The notes below the pieces were generated by a model that searched no databases, was not told where the DNA came from, and was given only the letters and a program-made list of their open reading frames with translations. From an uncultured Porphyromonadaceae bacterium (GTDB lineage: Bacteria; Bacteroidota; Bacteroidia; Bacteroidales; Muribaculaceae), in assembly GCA_900540625.1 (NCBI GenBank), contig UQGP01000005.1:1-64000 (forward strand): a stretch of DNA of 64,000 nt, in the 5' to 3' direction. A program made the position numbers and the translations under genes. This document shows, piece after piece, positions 62,970 through 64,000 of this stretch; position 1 is the stretch's first letter, and every line of letters starts with the position of its first letter.

Positions 62970-64000
62970 ATGGCGAGACGACGCAGCATACGCACTATCA
63001 TCGCGGCAGTCGCGGTCCTTGTGGCCGTGGGTGCGCTTGTGTCGTGCAATGCTCGCAAGAAGAATACTGCGGCGGCTCGCCAATACACAGCCTTCATCAC
63101 TCGATACAACATCTACTACAACGGTGACCGCCATTATGTAGAGACCCTCGAGGAGATGGAGAAAGCCTACGAGGATGATTACACGGACATCATCTATGCA
63201 CATCCCGCCGAGGCCAAGCAAAACCCCAAGGCTCCGCAGCCTTCCGGGGATTTCAATCGGTCCATAGAGAAGGCTCAGAAGGCCATACAGTTGCGCTCGA
63301 TTACCAAGAAGCCGCCCAAATCTTCGGGTAAGCGTAATGACCCCGAATATAAGAAATGGATGCGCCGCGAAGAGTATAATCCCTTTCTGCACAATGCGTG
63401 GCTGATGATGGGCCGCGGTCAGTATATGAACGGAGACTTCTCCGGAGCGGCTTCCACGTTCTTCTATATTTCCAAGCATTTTTGGTGGCTGCCCAAGACC
63501 GTGACCGAGGCTCAATTGTGGCAGGCGCGGTCATATTTGGCCATGGACTGGCTGTACGAGGCCGAGGCTATCATCGTTCGCATCAAGCCCGACGAGATTA
63601 CCGACGGCAAGGTTACGGGCCTCTACAATCTGGATTTGGCCGAGCTGAATATCCGTCGGCATAATTATGCCGAGGCTGTCGAGCCGCTGCGTCTGGCCAT
63701 TAAGCACTCTTCCGGAGCGCAGAAGACCCGATTATGGTTCCTCCTGGGTCAGGTGCTCAGCCGCCTTGACCGTAAAGCCGAGGCATATACCGCCTTCGGC
63801 AAAGCCGGAGGGGCGTCCAATGCCACATATCGCACGCGGTTCAATGCACGTATCAAGCAGTCGGAAGTATATACCGGCAGCAATATCGAGCCCGAAGTGA
63901 AGGCTCTGCGTCGTATGACGCGTTATGACCGCAATAAGGAATACCTCGATCAGATATACTATGCCATAGGCAACTTGTACTTGAGCCGCGGAGACACCGT
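62970..64000 (+). CDS. SprE/PorW-like TPR lipoprotein, partial at window end
   Basis: The gene runs off the right edge; the 343 visible residues start with an arginine-rich signal peptide and lipobox V-S-C (cysteine at about 26). Next comes a segment opening Y-T-A-F-I-T-R-Y-N-I-Y-Y-N-G, then TPR-like repeats (W-L-M-M-G-R-G-Q-Y, A-Q-L-W-Q-A-R-S-Y-L-A, L-D-L-A-E-L-N-I-R-R-H-N-Y-A-E-A). This is the start of the SprE/PorW family, a type IX secretion lipoprotein. It begins 12 nt after the HD-domain gene. Confidence 0.85.
   Translation, partial: MARRRSIRTIIAAVAVLVAVGALVSCNARKKNTAAARQYTAFITRYNIYYNGDRHYVETLEEMEKAYEDDYTDIIYAHPAEAKQNPKAPQPSGDFNRSIEKAQKAIQLRSITKKPPKSSGKRNDPEYKKWMRREEYNPFLHNAWLMMGRGQYMNGDFSGAASTFFYISKHFWWLPKTVTEAQLWQARSYLAMDWLYEAEAIIVRIKPDEITDGKVTGLYNLDLAELNIRRHNYAEAVEPLRLAIKHSSGAQKTRLWFLLGQVLSRLDRKAEAYTAFGKAGGASNATYRTRFNARIKQSEVYTGSNIEPEVKALRRMTRYDRNKEYLDQIYYAIGNLYLSRGDT

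Overview
The window looks like a chromosomal segment of a Bacteroidales bacterium. A gut Muribaculaceae-type genome with GC in the mid-50s is my best guess, inferred by eye. Supporting evidence: promoters of the Bacteroidota form (TTTG, about 20 nt, TAnnTTTG); an O-mannosyltransferase-like DUF2723/GT117 protein; gliding/type IX secretion genes (gldE, gldD, a sprE/porW-like lipoprotein); BspA-type leucine-rich repeats; and a meso-diaminopimelate type MurE. Every protein gene except recO is on the + strand. I see no insertion sequence, prophage or CRISPR array.

Layout. 1-7.2 kb: trmD, an FKBP-type isomerase, rfbC-rfbB (dTDP-rhamnose synthesis), lepB behind three tandem dyads, a WbqC-family gene, tsaE and birA. 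7.2-8.8 kb: recO (minus strand) and a tRNA-Glu / rpsT / tRNA-Glu unit, enclosed by a 53-nt inverted repeat that is 50/53 identical. 9.0-17.0 kb: first half of the division and cell wall (dcw) cluster, rsmH-ftsL-ftsI-murE-mraY-murD, without mraZ. 17.0-26.2 kb: unrelated genes splitting that cluster: a viroplasmin-domain RNase H, an EamA transporter, a DUF4143 ATPase behind a 4 x 32-33 bp repeat, a NamZ-like exo-muramidase, a sodium:solute symporter, a WYL regulator, a membrane protein of unknown function and an acyltransferase. 26.6-34.3 kb: second half of the cluster, ftsW-murG-murC-ftsQ-ftsA-ftsZ. The two halves share an identical 24-nt motif in their upstream regions.

34.4-47.2 kb: a membrane-anchored pseudokinase, a GNAT-like protein, a secreted endonuclease I, a LexA-like XRE/S24 repressor, a sirtuin without cysteines, gldE-gldD, two small secreted proteins and a 1,088-residue BspA-like protein built from three internal copies. 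47.6-58.2 kb: GT117 protein, polysaccharide deacetylase, queG, a LytTR gene translationally coupled to a membrane protein, and two overlapping lipoprotein genes. 58.5-64 kb: relA/spoT, a PgpH-type HD phosphodiesterase, and the start of a sprE/porW-like TPR lipoprotein cut by the window end.

The dominant theme is envelope construction: peptidoglycan precursors, septation, rhamnose precursor, protein export (signal peptidase, type IX-linked proteins) and protein O-glycosylation. Three secreted proteins end in a beta-rich tail resembling type IX type A sorting domains, which fits the gld and sprE genes nearby. The items most worth a second look are the pseudokinase next to ftsZ, the split dcw cluster with a cell-wall hydrolase in the gap, the lepB dyads, and the repeat arrays, one of which seems to have entered the queG coding sequence.
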